Shown: positions 1 through 8,633, counted from the stretch's first letter. The stretch is DNA of 35,002 nucleotides from an uncultured Clostridia bacterium (GCA_944384705.1 CALWUI010000007.1:1-35002), one strand, 5' to 3'. Numbers and translations: made by a program. Notes: generated from the letters alone by a model not told the origin.

Positions 1-70
1 TATCTCCTTTGAGATACCGTTCCACAATTTCCAGCTTGAGTTCGGCGGAATATATTTTTCTTCCAGACAC
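1..70 (-). CDS. IS3-family transposase OrfA, N-terminal fragment
   Basis: Only about 23 codons are visible before the window edge. They read M-S-G-R-K-I-Y-S-A-E-L-K-L-E-I-V-E-R-Y-L, then K-G-D, the usual start of the helix-turn-helix domain of IS3/IS150-type OrfA, which binds the IS ends. I chose GTG at 70 because AAAGGGG lies 8 bases upstream. An in-frame ATG at 88 would add six residues but has no good ribosome binding site. Programmed frameshifting to OrfB is usual in this family but lies outside the window. The AAAGGGG site falls in one arm of a hairpin (79-119), which may limit translation from read-through transcripts. Confidence 0.72.
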   Translation of the reverse strand, partial: MSGRKIYSAELKLEIVERYLKGD

Positions 71-78
71 AAAAATTA

Positions 79-119
79 CCCCTTTCATTAGACTTCTATT
101 TTTGTCTAATAAAAAGGGG
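79..119 (-). promoter_or_regulatory. hairpin covering the transposase ribosome binding site
   Basis: Bases 79-85 (CCCCTTT) pair with 113-119 (AAAGGGG), and bases 87-93 (ATTAGAC) pair with 104-110 (GTCTAAT), around a 10-base loop and a small internal loop. In an RNA read on the minus strand, the 3' arm contains the AAAGGGG ribosome binding site of OrfA. IS elements are known to use such structures to silence translation of RNA that starts outside the element. That role here is inferred. Confidence 0.5.
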
Positions 120-163
120 GCACTTCAATATCATGATGTGTGCACTTGATTTTTTAGTAGTTT

Positions 164-192
164 TTGTTATTTGACGAGTTTTATGATATAAT
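164..192 (+). promoter_or_regulatory. sigma-A promoter of the PAP2 gene
   Basis: TTGTTA at 164-169 and TATAAT at 187-192 are spaced by 17 bases, with an extended -10 TGA just before TATAAT. A closer -35 match (TTGACG, 171-176) is only 10 bases from the -10 and cannot pair with it. Confidence 0.6.
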
Positions 193-227
193 TTAATAAC
201 AGTAAAAAATATTTAGGTGAAAAGGTA

Positions 228-746
228 ATGTTAAATAAGCTAAAAAGTATGGACAATAAGGTCATATTAAATGTAAAAAGGTTGCATAGAGATAAACTAA
301 GTAAATGGATGGTGGTTATAACTAAACTGGGGAATAATGGAATGATTTGGTTTGCTGTGGCTATACCTTTTTTATTTAATAGAAGTTATAGAAATGTTGG
401 TGTGAGAATAATTTTAGCTTTGCTTTTGAGTGGTTTTGCTGGAGAAATTTTAATAAAAAATATTGTTGCAAGAACTAGACCATCAAAATTTTTACTTCAG
501 GAAGAAATGCTTATAAAAGAACCTATAACATATTCTTTTCCATCAGGACATACTTCATCATCATTTGCGGCATCTTGTATGTTGGCGTCTTGCTTTGGCG
601 CGTTTTCGATTCCGGCTTTTATGCTAGCTTTTTTAATAAGCTTTTCTCGTATCTACCTTAGAGTGCATTATTTTACCGATGTTTTGGCAGGAGCTGTTTT
701 AGGTTCTGTATGCAGTTTGTTGGTGAATATTTTTATACCATTTTGA
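228..746 (+). CDS. PAP2-family membrane phosphatase (undecaprenyl-diphosphate or lipid phosphatase type)
   Basis: This is a 172-residue polytopic membrane protein with all three signature motifs of the PAP2 phosphatase superfamily. These are K77-x6-R84-P85, P105-S-G-H108, and S140-R-x5-H147-x3-D151, where the second His is the usual phosphohistidine nucleophile partner. Hydrophobic segments lie near 38-50, 60-76, 110-138 and 152-170. Small Firmicute members of this size often dephosphorylate undecaprenyl diphosphate (BcrC type) or phosphatidylglycerophosphate (PgpB type). The sequence alone does not separate these. It stands alone between the IS and the ruvC promoter. The ATG start has a weak AAAAGG site upstream. 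Confidence 0.85.
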   Translation: MLNKLKSMDNKVILNVKRLHRDKLSKWMVVITKLGNNGMIWFAVAIPFLFNRSYRNVGVRIILALLLSGFAGEILIKNIVARTRPSKFLLQEEMLIKEPITYSFPSGHTSSSFAASCMLASCFGAFSIPAFMLAFLISFSRIYLRVHYFTDVLAGAVLGSVCSLLVNIFIPF

Positions 747-751
747 GCCGC

Positions 752-780
752 TTGATCATATTATGTTTTTGTGGTATAAT
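752..780 (+). promoter_or_regulatory. sigma-A promoter of the ruvC-ruvA-ruvB operon
   Basis: TTGATC (752-757), a 17-base spacer and a perfect TATAAT (775-780), with TGG immediately before the -10 (extended -10). It lies right after the PAP2 stop codon and 45 bases ahead of the ruvC GTG start. Confidence 0.75.
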
Positions 781-824
781 TTATCTTAACTTTTAGGCTG
801 TAAAAGGAAGGAAAGTTACATAAA

Positions 825-1346
825 GTGAAAATACTTGGCATTGATCCAGGATATGCTATAGTTGGCTATGGATCGATTACTTTTAATGGTAATAAATTTT
901 TGCCTTTATGTTACGGAGCTATTCAAACTAATGCTAAATGCTCTTTTTATGAAAGATTAGCAAAAATATATGACGACATGAATAACCTCCTGCTAAAGGT
1001 TAGACCGGACGTGATGGCTATAGAAAAACTCTATTTTCAAAAAAATCATAAGACGGCTATTGATGTGGCGCAGGCTCGTGGAATAATTTTGCTTAGTGCT
1101 AAACAACATAATATTCCTATATTTGAATATACGCCACTTCAGGTTAAAACTGTTGTTACTGGATATGGAAAAGCTAAAAAAAATCAGGTTATGAATATGA
1201 CTAAGCGTATGTTGTCATTAAAAAAAATGCCAAGTTTTGATGATACTACTGATGCTTTGGCTATTGCTATTTGTCATGCGCAGGCTTGTGGCTCAGATTT
1301 GAGATTAAAAATGTTAAAAAGGAGTTACAAATACAGTGTTTTATAG
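825..1346 (+). CDS. ruvC: RuvC crossover junction endodeoxyribonuclease
   Basis: RuvC cuts Holliday junctions as a dimer, guided by RuvAB. The 173-residue product has the normal length. The acidic metal-binding residues are visible: D7 in G-I-D-P-G, E67 in M-A-I-E-K-L-Y-F, and D140/D143 in S-F-D-D-T-T-D-A-L-A. The RNase H-like fold is expected from the family. The start is GTG at 825 behind AAGGAAGGAAAG. Its 3' end overlaps ruvA by 11 bases, so the two are translationally linked. It is the first gene of a long run of plus-strand genes. Confidence 0.96.
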   Translation: MKILGIDPGYAIVGYGSITFNGNKFLPLCYGAIQTNAKCSFYERLAKIYDDMNNLLLKVRPDVMAIEKLYFQKNHKTAIDVAQARGIILLSAKQHNIPIFEYTPLQVKTVVTGYGKAKKNQVMNMTKRMLSLKKMPSFDDTTDALAIAICHAQACGSDLRLKMLKRSYKYSVL

Positions 1347-1935
1347 CCTCAGAGGAAAGTTGATTGATATTAGTAATTTGACAATTGCTATAGAATGTGC
1401 TGGTGTAGGGTACAAGTGTATTGTTACACAAAATACTTTAAAAGAATTGCCTGCTTTGGGTGAGGAAGTATATATATATACTTATTTGAATGTGAGAGAA
1501 GATGCAATGGAACTTTTTGGTTTCTCTAAACTTAATGAGTTGAATTGCTTTAAACTTTTAACATCAGTTTCTGGAGTTGGTGCTAAGGTTGGAGTCGCAA
1601 TTTTGTCTACACTGTCTGCAGAACAGGTGGCAATTGCAATAGCTTCGGACGATAGCAAGACTTTAACTATGGCTCCCGGAGTTGGTAATAAATTGGCGCA
1701 AAGAATTATTTTGGAGTTAAAAGATAAAGTTGCAAAGGCTCAGGTTAATGCTAGCTCTCCTCAACTTACAAACGTTACAATACCTGTAGGCAATGCGGCC
1801 GCGGCAGTCAATGCACTTTTTGTTTTAGGATATTCAAAATCAGAGGCGACTGCGGCAATAGCTAAACTTGACGACAACATGCCAGTGGAGGAACTGATTA
1901 GAACTGCATTAAAATCTATGGCTAGGAGGATTTAA
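1336..1935 (+). CDS. ruvA: RuvA Holliday junction branch-migration subunit
   Basis: RuvA binds the four-way junction as a tetramer and loads the RuvB motor. The 199-residue protein begins with the typical M-F-Y-S-L-R-G-K-L of the OB-fold domain. It continues with the helix-hairpin-helix region (S-G-V-G-A-K-V-G near 81-88; A-P-G-V-G-N-K-L-A-Q-R near 113-123). It ends in a small C-terminal domain (about 150-199) that contacts RuvB. The start is GTG with AAAAAGGAG 11 bases upstream, inside the end of ruvC. Three bases separate its stop from ruvB. Confidence 0.96.
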   Translation: MFYSLRGKLIDISNLTIAIECAGVGYKCIVTQNTLKELPALGEEVYIYTYLNVREDAMELFGFSKLNELNCFKLLTSVSGVGAKVGVAILSTLSAEQVAIAIASDDSKTLTMAPGVGNKLAQRIILELKDKVAKAQVNASSPQLTNVTIPVGNAAAAVNALFVLGYSKSEATAAIAKLDDNMPVEELIRTALKSMARRI

Positions 1936-1938
1936 TTT

Positions 1939-2949
1939 TTGGAATTTGATTTTGAAAACAGAATTTTGGATCCGGAAGAAATTCCTGAAGATTTTGATGT
2001 TGAAAATCCCTTGAGACCAAGAGTTTTAGCTGAGTACATTGGTCAGGATAAGGTTAAAGAGAATTTGTCTATTTTTATTAAGGCTGCGCAGATAAGACAT
2101 GAACCGTTGGATCATGTTCTGTTATATGGCCCGCCAGGGCTAGGTAAAACTACTCTAGCTGCTATTATTGCAAATGAAATGAGTGTTGGCTTTCGGATTA
2201 CTTCTGGCCCTGCAATAGAAAAACCTGGAGATCTGGCAGCTATCCTCACAAATTTGAATGAGGGTGATGTTTTATTTATTGACGAAATCCATAGGTTGCA
2301 AAGGACTGTCGAAGAAATTTTGTATCCTGCAATGGAAGACTTTTCTATAGACATTATCACTGGAAAAGGTCAGATGGCTACTTCTTATCACTTGCCATTG
2401 CCAAAGTTTACCTTGGTTGGAGCTACAACCCGTGCGGGGCAACTTTCAGCTCCCTTAAGAGATAGATTTGGCGTTATTTTACGGCTGGAAATGTATACCC
2501 CAGCTGAACTTGCTAAAATTATTACGCGCAGTGCAAAAATATTGAATATAAATATTGATAAGGATGGTGCATTAGAGCTTGCTTCACGCTCTCGTGGGAC
2601 ACCTAGAATTGCAAACCGGCTTTTAAAAAGAGTGCGTGACTTTGCTTTGGTTAAAAGTAAAGGAGAGATCAATTTTGTTGCCGCAAAAGAGGCATTGGAT
2701 AAGCTTGAAATTGATGAACTGGGGTTGGACTCTAACGATAGAAGAATGTTAAAAGCTATGATAGAATTTTATAACGGAGGTCCAGTTGGAATTGAAACAT
2801 TGGCTTCAGCTATTGGAGAGGAAGCCGTTACAATAGAGGATGTTTATGAGCCATATTTGATGCAAATCGGTTTTATTAGCCGTACACCTAGAGGCAGAAT
2901 TGTTAATAAGTCTGCTTATTTACATTTGGGTATTAAACCACTTGAATAA
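1939..2949 (+). CDS. ruvB: RuvB Holliday junction branch-migration ATPase
   Basis: This is a hexameric AAA+ motor that drives branch migration with RuvA. The 336 residues include Walker A (G-P-P-G-L-G-K-T, 64-71), Walker B (F-I-D-E-I-H, 113-118), sensor-1 region V-G-A-T-T-R-A-G, arginine-finger segment L-R-D-R-F-G, and the C-terminal winged helix ending I-S-R-T-P-R-G-R. Length and order are those of the family. The start is TTG at 1939, supported by TAGGAGGA eight bases upstream. It directly follows ruvA. Confidence 0.97.
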   Translation: MEFDFENRILDPEEIPEDFDVENPLRPRVLAEYIGQDKVKENLSIFIKAAQIRHEPLDHVLLYGPPGLGKTTLAAIIANEMSVGFRITSGPAIEKPGDLAAILTNLNEGDVLFIDEIHRLQRTVEEILYPAMEDFSIDIITGKGQMATSYHLPLPKFTLVGATTRAGQLSAPLRDRFGVILRLEMYTPAELAKIITRSAKILNINIDKDGALELASRSRGTPRIANRLLKRVRDFALVKSKGEINFVAAKEALDKLEIDELGLDSNDRRMLKAMIEFYNGGPVGIETLASAIGEEAVTIEDVYEPYLMQIGFISRTPRGRIVNKSAYLHLGIKPLE

Positions 2950-2976
2950 CTATACTTGAGGAGAGTATTACTTTTT

Positions 2977-4359
2977 ATGGGAAAACTTTTTGGAACAGAT
3001 GGTGTTAGAGGTATCGTAAATTTGGAATTAACAGCTGAAATTGCTATGAAGATAGGTAAAGCAGTTGCTAGCGCTTTTTTAAGAAATAAAGGTGAACGAG
3101 CAAAAATTTTAATAGGTAAAGATACTCGTGTTTCTTGTGACCTTTTGGAAGGCGCTCTTATTGCTGGGATATGTTCTATTGGTGCGGATGCTGTTTGCTT
3201 GGGAGTTGTACCGACTCCGGCTGTAGCATATTTGGTAAGAAAATATTCTGCTAGCGCTGGAATTATGATTTCTGCTTCGCACAATTCTTTTGAATTTAAT
3301 GGAATAAAAATATTTGGTGCGGATGGATATAAATTATCAGATGAATTGGAAGAAAAAATAGAAAAAATTGTGATTAAAGATATTCCCGTTGATGTTTCTA
3401 AGGTAAAATATAGCGAATTAGGAAAAAGGATTTTTGTACAACAGGCCGTTGATGATTATGTTGAACATGTATCTAATTCTATAGATTGTGATCTGAAAGG
3501 GTTAAAAGTTGTTTTTGACTGTTCCAATGGAGTTGCTTCTGAAACCGTGAAAAAACTTTTTTTAAAATTGGGGGTTGACTGCGTTGTCATTAACGCAGAG
3601 CCAAATGGTGTTAATATAAACGAAAATTGTGGATCGGTTCATATAGAAAATTTGGCAGAGTATGTAAAAAAACATGATTTTGACGCGGGATTTGCCTTTG
3701 ACGGCGATGCGGATAGATGTTTGGCAGTGGACGAAAATGGCAATGTTATAGATGGCGATGTTATTATGGCTATTTGTGCAAAGGATTTGAGTAAAAAAAA
3801 TAAATTAGCTAAAAATACGGTTGTAGGTACAGTGATGACAAATATCGGATTCAACCACTTTTGCATTGAAAATGGACTTAATTTTGTTGCTACTAAAGTT
3901 GGAGATAGGTATGTACTAGAAGAAATGCTGAAAAATGGATATAATCTTGGTGGAGAACAATCTGGACATATTATTTTTCTCGACTATTCAACTACTGGAG
4001 ATGGTCAATTAACTGCTGTACAACTTTTGAGTATATTAAAAAATAGCGGAATAAAATTTTCTGAACTTGCTAAAATTATGAAAAAGCTACCTCAAGTTAT
4101 GCTAAATGTTAAGGTGGATAATTTAGGCAAGCTGAAATTTTATGCTGATGAAGAAATTAAAAATGTAATCGATAAAGTTAATAAAGAGTTTGAGTTTAAG
4201 GATAAAATAAGAAACAAGCTAAGTTGTAACGGAAGGATTTTGGTTAGAGCCTCTGGAACAGAACCATTGATCCGCGTTATGCTGGAGGGAGAAAATCTAG
4301 AACGGATTACAATTTTGGCAAATGAAGTAGCTAATTTGGTGAGAGAAAGACTTTCTTAG
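2977..4359 (+). CDS. glmM: phosphoglucosamine mutase GlmM
   Basis: GlmM converts glucosamine-6-phosphate to glucosamine-1-phosphate on the way to UDP-GlcNAc and peptidoglycan. The 460-residue protein starts M-G-K-L-F-G-T-D-G-V-R-G as usual, so ATG 2977 (GAGGAG upstream) is preferred over an in-frame TTG at 2956. The catalytic phosphoserine is S101 in I-S-A-S-H-N. The metal-binding loop is D242-G-D-A-D-R, and the C-terminal phosphate-binding loop reads R-A-S-G-T-E-P-L-I-R. The residue after S-H-N is Ser instead of the more common Pro. It is in the same transcriptional run as ruvB, with a 27-base gap. Confidence 0.95.
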   Translation: MGKLFGTDGVRGIVNLELTAEIAMKIGKAVASAFLRNKGERAKILIGKDTRVSCDLLEGALIAGICSIGADAVCLGVVPTPAVAYLVRKYSASAGIMISASHNSFEFNGIKIFGADGYKLSDELEEKIEKIVIKDIPVDVSKVKYSELGKRIFVQQAVDDYVEHVSNSIDCDLKGLKVVFDCSNGVASETVKKLFLKLGVDCVVINAEPNGVNINENCGSVHIENLAEYVKKHDFDAGFAFDGDADRCLAVDENGNVIDGDVIMAICAKDLSKKNKLAKNTVVGTVMTNIGFNHFCIENGLNFVATKVGDRYVLEEMLKNGYNLGGEQSGHIIFLDYSTTGDGQLTAVQLLSILKNSGIKFSELAKIMKKLPQVMLNVKVDNLGKLKFYADEEIKNVIDKVNKEFEFKDKIRNKLSCNGRILVRASGTEPLIRVMLEGENLERITILANEVANLVRERLS

Positions 4360-4370
4360 AGGAGCTTTAA

Positions 4371-5237
4371 ATGAGAATTTCACGTTGGAAGGATTATGAG
4401 CTTATTGATACTTCTGGTGGAGAGCGGTTAGAACGATGGGGAAATGTTATTTTGATAAGACCTGATCCACAGATTATTTGGAATACTCCTAAAATAAATC
4501 CCTTGTGGAAGAATGCTCACGCGATATATCATCGTGCTAACACTGGTGGTGGAGCTTGGAGAGAATTAAAAAGGCTCCCTAAAATTTGGACGATAAACTA
4601 TAACGGGCTACTTTTTAATTTGAAGACGATGGGTTTTAAGCATACGGGGATATTTCCGGAACAAGCTGTGAATTGGGATTTTATTTTTAGTAAGATAAAA
4701 TATAAAGAACGTCAACTTAAAGTGCTTAATTTATTTGGATATACAGGAGCGGCAACTTTATTTGCAGCAAAGGCTGGAGCAAATGTTTGTCATGTGGATG
4801 CATCTAAAGGCATGGTAGGTTGGGCTAGAGAAAATGCTGTTGTTTCTAATTTGGCTGAAAGACCTATTCGATGGATTGTGGATGATTGCACAAAGTTTGT
4901 GCGAAGAGAAATACGTCGAGGAAATAAGTATGATGGGATTATTATGGATCCACCGTCATATGGAAGAGGTCCTAATGGAGAAATATGGAAATTTGAGGAT
5001 GAGATCTTTTCGCTTGTGAATTTATGCGTCGAAATTTTATCAGATAATGCAGAATTCTTTATTTTGAATTCATATACATCCGGGTTGTCTCCGTCTGTTA
5101 TGGACTGCATTTTAAAACTTACCTTAGCAAAAAAGTTTAGTGGGGATGTACAGACTGACGAGATTGGATTACCCGTTAGTGATCAGGGATTTGTTTTACC
5201 GTGTGGTTCAACTGCAATTTGGCAGAGTATAAATTGA
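4371..5237 (+). CDS. class I SAM-dependent methyltransferase of the RlmI/COG1092-like group
   Basis: The 288-residue product has a short N-terminal domain (1-110) and a Rossmann SAM-binding core. Motif I reads V-L-N-L-F-G-Y-T-G-A-A (118-128), an acidic residue follows in C-H-V-D-A-S (140-145), and I-M-D-P-P-S-Y-G lies at 191-198. These match the family of rRNA cytosine-C5 methyltransferases such as RlmI. The segment equal to the S-C-S-G of RlmI reads S-Y-T-S-G here, so the expected nucleophilic Cys is absent and the product may be different. No PUA domain is seen at the N-terminus. ATG start with AGAGGAG upstream. It lies 11 bases after glmM. Family sure, substrate unknown. Confidence 0.82.
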   Translation: MRISRWKDYELIDTSGGERLERWGNVILIRPDPQIIWNTPKINPLWKNAHAIYHRANTGGGAWRELKRLPKIWTINYNGLLFNLKTMGFKHTGIFPEQAVNWDFIFSKIKYKERQLKVLNLFGYTGAATLFAAKAGANVCHVDASKGMVGWARENAVVSNLAERPIRWIVDDCTKFVRREIRRGNKYDGIIMDPPSYGRGPNGEIWKFEDEIFSLVNLCVEILSDNAEFFILNSYTSGLSPSVMDCILKLTLAKKFSGDVQTDEIGLPVSDQGFVLPCGSTAIWQSIN

Positions 5238-5249
5238 AGGCTTTTTATT

Positions 5250-6101
5250 ATGAAAAATTTTATTGATATCGTTGATTTGAAATTTAGCTATAATAATGAA
5301 GGTAATAATGCAAAAAATATTTTAAATGGAATAAATTTAAATATAAAAAAAGGTGAATTTTTGGCTATTTTAGGGGCTAATGGTAGCGGAAAATCCACAT
5401 TAATAAAACATTTAAATGCAATGTTACTGCCTACTAAAGGTAATGTTTTTGTTAATGGGATTAATACTAAAGATGAGGGAAAACTTTATGACATAAGGAG
5501 TACGGTCGGTCTAGTTTTGCAAAATCCTGATAACCAAATAGTGGCAAGTATCGTTGAGGATGAGGTAGCTTTTGGACCAGAAAATTTGGGTGTAGCTCCT
5601 AAATCTATTAGAGAAAGAGTAGATATGGCTTTGAAGTTAGTCGACATGTATGAATATAGAAAAAGTACTACTTACAGCCTATCGGGAGGCCAAAAGCAAC
5701 GAATTGCTATAGCAGGAATTATAGCTATGCAGCCAGAATGTATTTTATTAGATGAGCCAACTTCTATGCTTGACCCTGAAGGAAGAAAAGAAGTTTTAGA
5801 TACGATAAAAAGTCTGAATAAAAACTATGGAATAACAATCGTATTAATAACACATTATATGGAAGAAGCTGCAAATGCGGATCGAATTGCTATTATTAAT
5901 GAAGGAAAAATAGTTAGAATTGACGCTCCAAGAATTATTTTTTCTGAGGTTGCTTTTTTGGATAAATATCAGCTGTCAATTCCTACAGTTGTAGAGCTAA
6001 TTCATAAGCTTAAACTTAATGGGTTACCTTTGAATAATATGGCTTTAGATGAAAGAGAATGTGTAAATATCTTAAAAAAATATTTTAATTCTCTTGAATA
6101 A
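5250..6101 (+). CDS. ecfA1: ECF transporter ATPase EcfA1
   Basis: One of two ATPases of the energy-coupling module that powers vitamin and metal uptake with exchangeable S components. The 283 residues show Walker A G-A-N-G-S-G-K-S-T (42-50), Q-loop region L-Q-N-P-D-N-Q, signature L-S-G-G-Q-K-Q-R, and Walker B L-L-D-E-P-T-S-M-L-D. The C-terminal extension is typical of EcfA. The Q-loop Q-N-P-D-N-Q is characteristic of EcfA proteins. It is followed by ecfA2 and ecfT. No S component is encoded nearby, which fits a shared (group II) ECF module. Confidence 0.94.
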   Translation: MKNFIDIVDLKFSYNNEGNNAKNILNGINLNIKKGEFLAILGANGSGKSTLIKHLNAMLLPTKGNVFVNGINTKDEGKLYDIRSTVGLVLQNPDNQIVASIVEDEVAFGPENLGVAPKSIRERVDMALKLVDMYEYRKSTTYSLSGGQKQRIAIAGIIAMQPECILLDEPTSMLDPEGRKEVLDTIKSLNKNYGITIVLITHYMEEAANADRIAIINEGKIVRIDAPRIIFSEVAFLDKYQLSIPTVVELIHKLKLNGLPLNNMALDERECVNILKKYFNSLE

Positions 6102-6177
6102 ATAAAACTCGTTTAAGATTCAATAATTAAATTTTAAAATGGATATATATGTTAATTTAGTTTTGGAGGTGTTCTTT

Positions 6178-7032
6178 ATGGCTAAAATAGAAATTCAAGA
6201 TTTGACTTATATTTATTCAGAAGGGACACCTGCTGCAAAAAAAGCTTTAAGCAATATAAATCTGTGCATAAAAAAAAATGAATTTATTGGTATAATTGGA
6301 CGTACTGGTTCAGGAAAATCAACCTTTGCCAAGCATCTAAATGCACTGTTAAAACCTACAGAAGGTAAAGTTATATTGGATGGTAAAGATATCTGGGACG
6401 AGCCAAAAGAAATTCGGAACGTAAGATTTAAAGTTGGAATGGTTTTTCAATATCCTGAACATCAACTTTTTGAAGAGACAGTATATAAAGATATTGCATT
6501 TGGACCATCAAACATGGGGCTGCCAAAAGATGAAATAGAAAAAAAAGTTTATATGGCATGTGAGTTTATAAATTTGGATTTTGATTTACTTTATAAATCG
6601 CCATTTGAACTTTCTGGAGGAGAAAAAAGAAAGGTGGCTATTGCCGGAGTTATAGCTATGGATCCTGAAGTTTTAATTTTGGACGAGCCAACTGCTGGAT
6701 TTGATCCAAAAAGTAAAGAACAACTTTTATACCAGCTACATTGTTATTATAAAAATAGAGGAAAAACGGTTATACTTATCTCTCACAACATGGACGATAT
6801 TGCAAAATATTCCGACAGAATTATTGTTTTAGATAATGGAAATTTAGTTATGCTGGACTCACCTAAAAGAGTTTTTTCTCAAATTGATTTATTAAAGAGT
6901 ATTGGGCTTGAACCACCACAAATAACTTCTATAATGCAAGCTCTTAAGGAGGAATTTCCAGATTTGAGCGATGAAATATTAAGTGTAGATGAAGCTGTTG
7001 AAGCTTTATCAAATTTTGTGAAAAATAGGTGA
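6178..7032 (+). CDS. ecfA2: ECF transporter ATPase EcfA2
   Basis: Second ATPase of the ECF module, 284 residues from ATG 6178. That start follows TTGGAGGTG and is better supported than the ATG 39 bases upstream. Motifs seen: Walker A G-R-T-G-S-G-K-S-T, Q-loop F-Q-Y-P-E-H-Q-L-F-E (diagnostic of EcfA2), signature L-S-G-G-E-K-R-K, Walker B L-I-L-D-E-P-T-A-G-F-D. Its last bases overlap or abut the start of ecfT, indicating coupled translation. A 76-base A/T-rich gap separates it from ecfA1, with no convincing terminator in it. Confidence 0.94.
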   Translation: MAKIEIQDLTYIYSEGTPAAKKALSNINLCIKKNEFIGIIGRTGSGKSTFAKHLNALLKPTEGKVILDGKDIWDEPKEIRNVRFKVGMVFQYPEHQLFEETVYKDIAFGPSNMGLPKDEIEKKVYMACEFINLDFDLLYKSPFELSGGEKRKVAIAGVIAMDPEVLILDEPTAGFDPKSKEQLLYQLHCYYKNRGKTVILISHNMDDIAKYSDRIIVLDNGNLVMLDSPKRVFSQIDLLKSIGLEPPQITSIMQALKEEFPDLSDEILSVDEAVEALSNFVKNR

Positions 7033-7853
7033 AGATTTTGCTAAATAATATTACTTTAGGCCGATTCTTTCCTGGAAACTCGTTTATACATAAATTAGAC
7101 CCTCGAGTAAAAATTTTATTAATGATTGTTTTATTATTTACCGTTTTTTTATCTGCAAATTATTTATCTCTTTTTGTTAATTTTTTTGCAATAATGTTAT
7201 TTGTATCACTAACAAAAATAAATTTAAAAACTTATTTAAAAAGCATGAAGTTTATATTATTTATAGTTTTGTTTACTGGTATGCTTAATATATTTTATGC
7301 AAAAGGCACGGCTATATTTAAATTAGGCGTATTTGTTATAACAGATGAGGGATTTAATAATAGTATTTTTGTTTCTATGCGATTGATAATGTTAATTTTA
7401 GTAAGCTCACTGCTTACATTTACTACTTCACCAACAAGTTTAACATATGCAATAGAAAGATTAATTCGACCGTTGGCTAAGTTTAAAATAAAAACACATG
7501 AATTGGCAATGATGATGACAATTGCATTAAGGTTTATTCCTACACTTTTAGAAGAAACAGACAAAATCATAGATGCGCAAAAATCGCGCGGGGCGAATCT
7601 GGAAACAGGCAACATATTAAATAGAATAAAATCGTTTGTTCCGGTTTTAGTACCTCTTTTTGTCTCTTCATTTAGAAGAGCATATGATTTAGCTTTGGCT
7701 ATGGAATGCAGATGTTACAAAGGTGGAGAAGGCCGGACTTGTATGAAAATTTTACGTATTGGAAGCAATGATATTTGGGCTATTTTGATAGTTTTTGGGC
7801 TGCTTGTGTTTGTTTTGATTATTAATAGTTTATTTCCGGCGGTGAGGTTATGA
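7029..7853 (+). CDS. ecfT: ECF transporter transmembrane subunit EcfT
   Basis: This is the membrane scaffold that links the EcfA1/A2 ATPases to S components. It is 274 residues with five or so hydrophobic segments (35-60, 75-90, 115-130, 148-165, 245-265). The two coupling-helix motifs with a central Arg appear as Q-K-S-R-G-A and M-E-C-R-C-Y. N-terminal L-G-R-F-F-P-G-N-S and H-K-L-D-P-R are typical of EcfT. Two starts are possible: GTG 7029, overlapping the ecfA2 stop, or TTG 7038 with AGGTGA five bases upstream. Family alignment favours the shorter form. truA begins in its stop codon (ATGA). Confidence 0.93.
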   Translation: MKILLNNITLGRFFPGNSFIHKLDPRVKILLMIVLLFTVFLSANYLSLFVNFFAIMLFVSLTKINLKTYLKSMKFILFIVLFTGMLNIFYAKGTAIFKLGVFVITDEGFNNSIFVSMRLIMLILVSSLLTFTTSPTSLTYAIERLIRPLAKFKIKTHELAMMMTIALRFIPTLLEETDKIIDAQKSRGANLETGNILNRIKSFVPVLVPLFVSSFRRAYDLALAMECRCYKGGEGRTCMKILRIGSNDIWAILIVFGLLVFVLIINSLFPAVRL

Positions 7854-8611
7854 GAAATATCTTGCTGTCAATTTGTTATGTTGGAACAAATTATCATGGT
7901 TGGCAAATACAAAAAAATGCATTAACTGTGCAAGAAGTTTTTCAAGGTGCGCTTTTTAAAGTTTTTGATAAGATTGTCGATATAAAGGGTTGCAGCAGAA
8001 CAGATGCCGGCGTACATGCAAATATGTATTGTGTAAGTGTTAAAACAGAATGTAATATTCCTTGCAATAGATTAAAATTGGCAATAAATAAATTCTTGCC
8101 TGGTGATATTGTCGTTAATGCTGCTGTTGAAGTTCCATTAGATTTTCATGCCAGATACTCTTGTATTGCAAAGGAATATGTTTATAAAATTTGGAATGCT
8201 CCGGTTATGGACCCGTTTTTATATGGACGAGCTCTTCATTATTGGCATCCTATTGATACTGAAGAATTAAATTTAGCGGCTCAATATTTTATTGGTACAC
8301 ATGATTTTGCTTCTTTTTGTACTTATGATAAAAGAAAAAGTCAAAATATGATTAGGAGCATAAAAAACTTTGCTATAGATAAAAATGGCGCATTAGTTAC
8401 TATAAGAGTAACTGCGAATGGATTTTTATATAATATGATGAGAATTATGGTCGGAACACTTTTATTAGTTGCAAGAAAAAAAATTAGTCCAGAATCAATA
8501 AAAGATATAATAGAAGCTAAAGATAGGGCTAATGCTGGACCAACTGCAGTAGCTTGTGGGTTGTATTTAAATAAAGTTTTTTATGAGAATGTAAATTTTA
8601 ATAGTTTTTAA
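7850..8611 (+). CDS. truA: tRNA pseudouridine(38-40) synthase TruA
   Basis: TruA isomerises uridines 38-40 in the anticodon stem of many tRNAs. The 253-residue protein carries the catalytic motif C-S-R-T-D-A-G-V-H-A with Asp52, the N-terminal Y-H-G-W-Q-I-Q, and the C-terminal F-L-Y-N-M-M-R-I-M-V-G-T. Length is standard. The ATG at 7850 overlaps the ecfT stop by four bases (ATGA), and GGTGAGG lies just upstream. The ecfA1-ecfA2-ecfT-truA order is common in Firmicutes and usually sits by ribosomal protein genes. Here it follows glmM and a methyltransferase instead. Confidence 0.96.
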   Translation: MRNILLSICYVGTNYHGWQIQKNALTVQEVFQGALFKVFDKIVDIKGCSRTDAGVHANMYCVSVKTECNIPCNRLKLAINKFLPGDIVVNAAVEVPLDFHARYSCIAKEYVYKIWNAPVMDPFLYGRALHYWHPIDTEELNLAAQYFIGTHDFASFCTYDKRKSQNMIRSIKNFAIDKNGALVTIRVTANGFLYNMMRIMVGTLLLVARKKISPESIKDIIEAKDRANAGPTAVACGLYLNKVFYENVNFNSF

Positions 8612-8633
8612 GAGCACTTTGGAGGAGCACAAA

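Larger units (their letters stand above)
1..127 (-). mobile_element. IS3-family (IS150-like) insertion sequence, left part cut by window edge
   Basis: The IS starts at base 127 and runs off the left edge. Read on the minus strand, it begins TGAAGTGCCCCC, which fits IS3/IS150-group terminal inverted repeats (TG...CA ends). It is followed within about 60 bases by the start of a transposase OrfA gene. The other end, OrfB and any target duplication lie outside the window. The element ends 37 bp before the PAP2 gene's promoter, so it does not interrupt a gene visible here. Confidence 0.75.

Noticed and set aside
128..150. Second IS-end-like string GTGTGCACTTGA next to the IS boundary
   Set aside because: Only a short partial likeness to the IS end, with no transposase remnant; chance is likely.
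171..176. TTGACG as -35 for the PAP2 promoter
   Set aside because: Only 10 bases from TATAAT; TTGTTA at 164-169 gives the right 17-base spacing.
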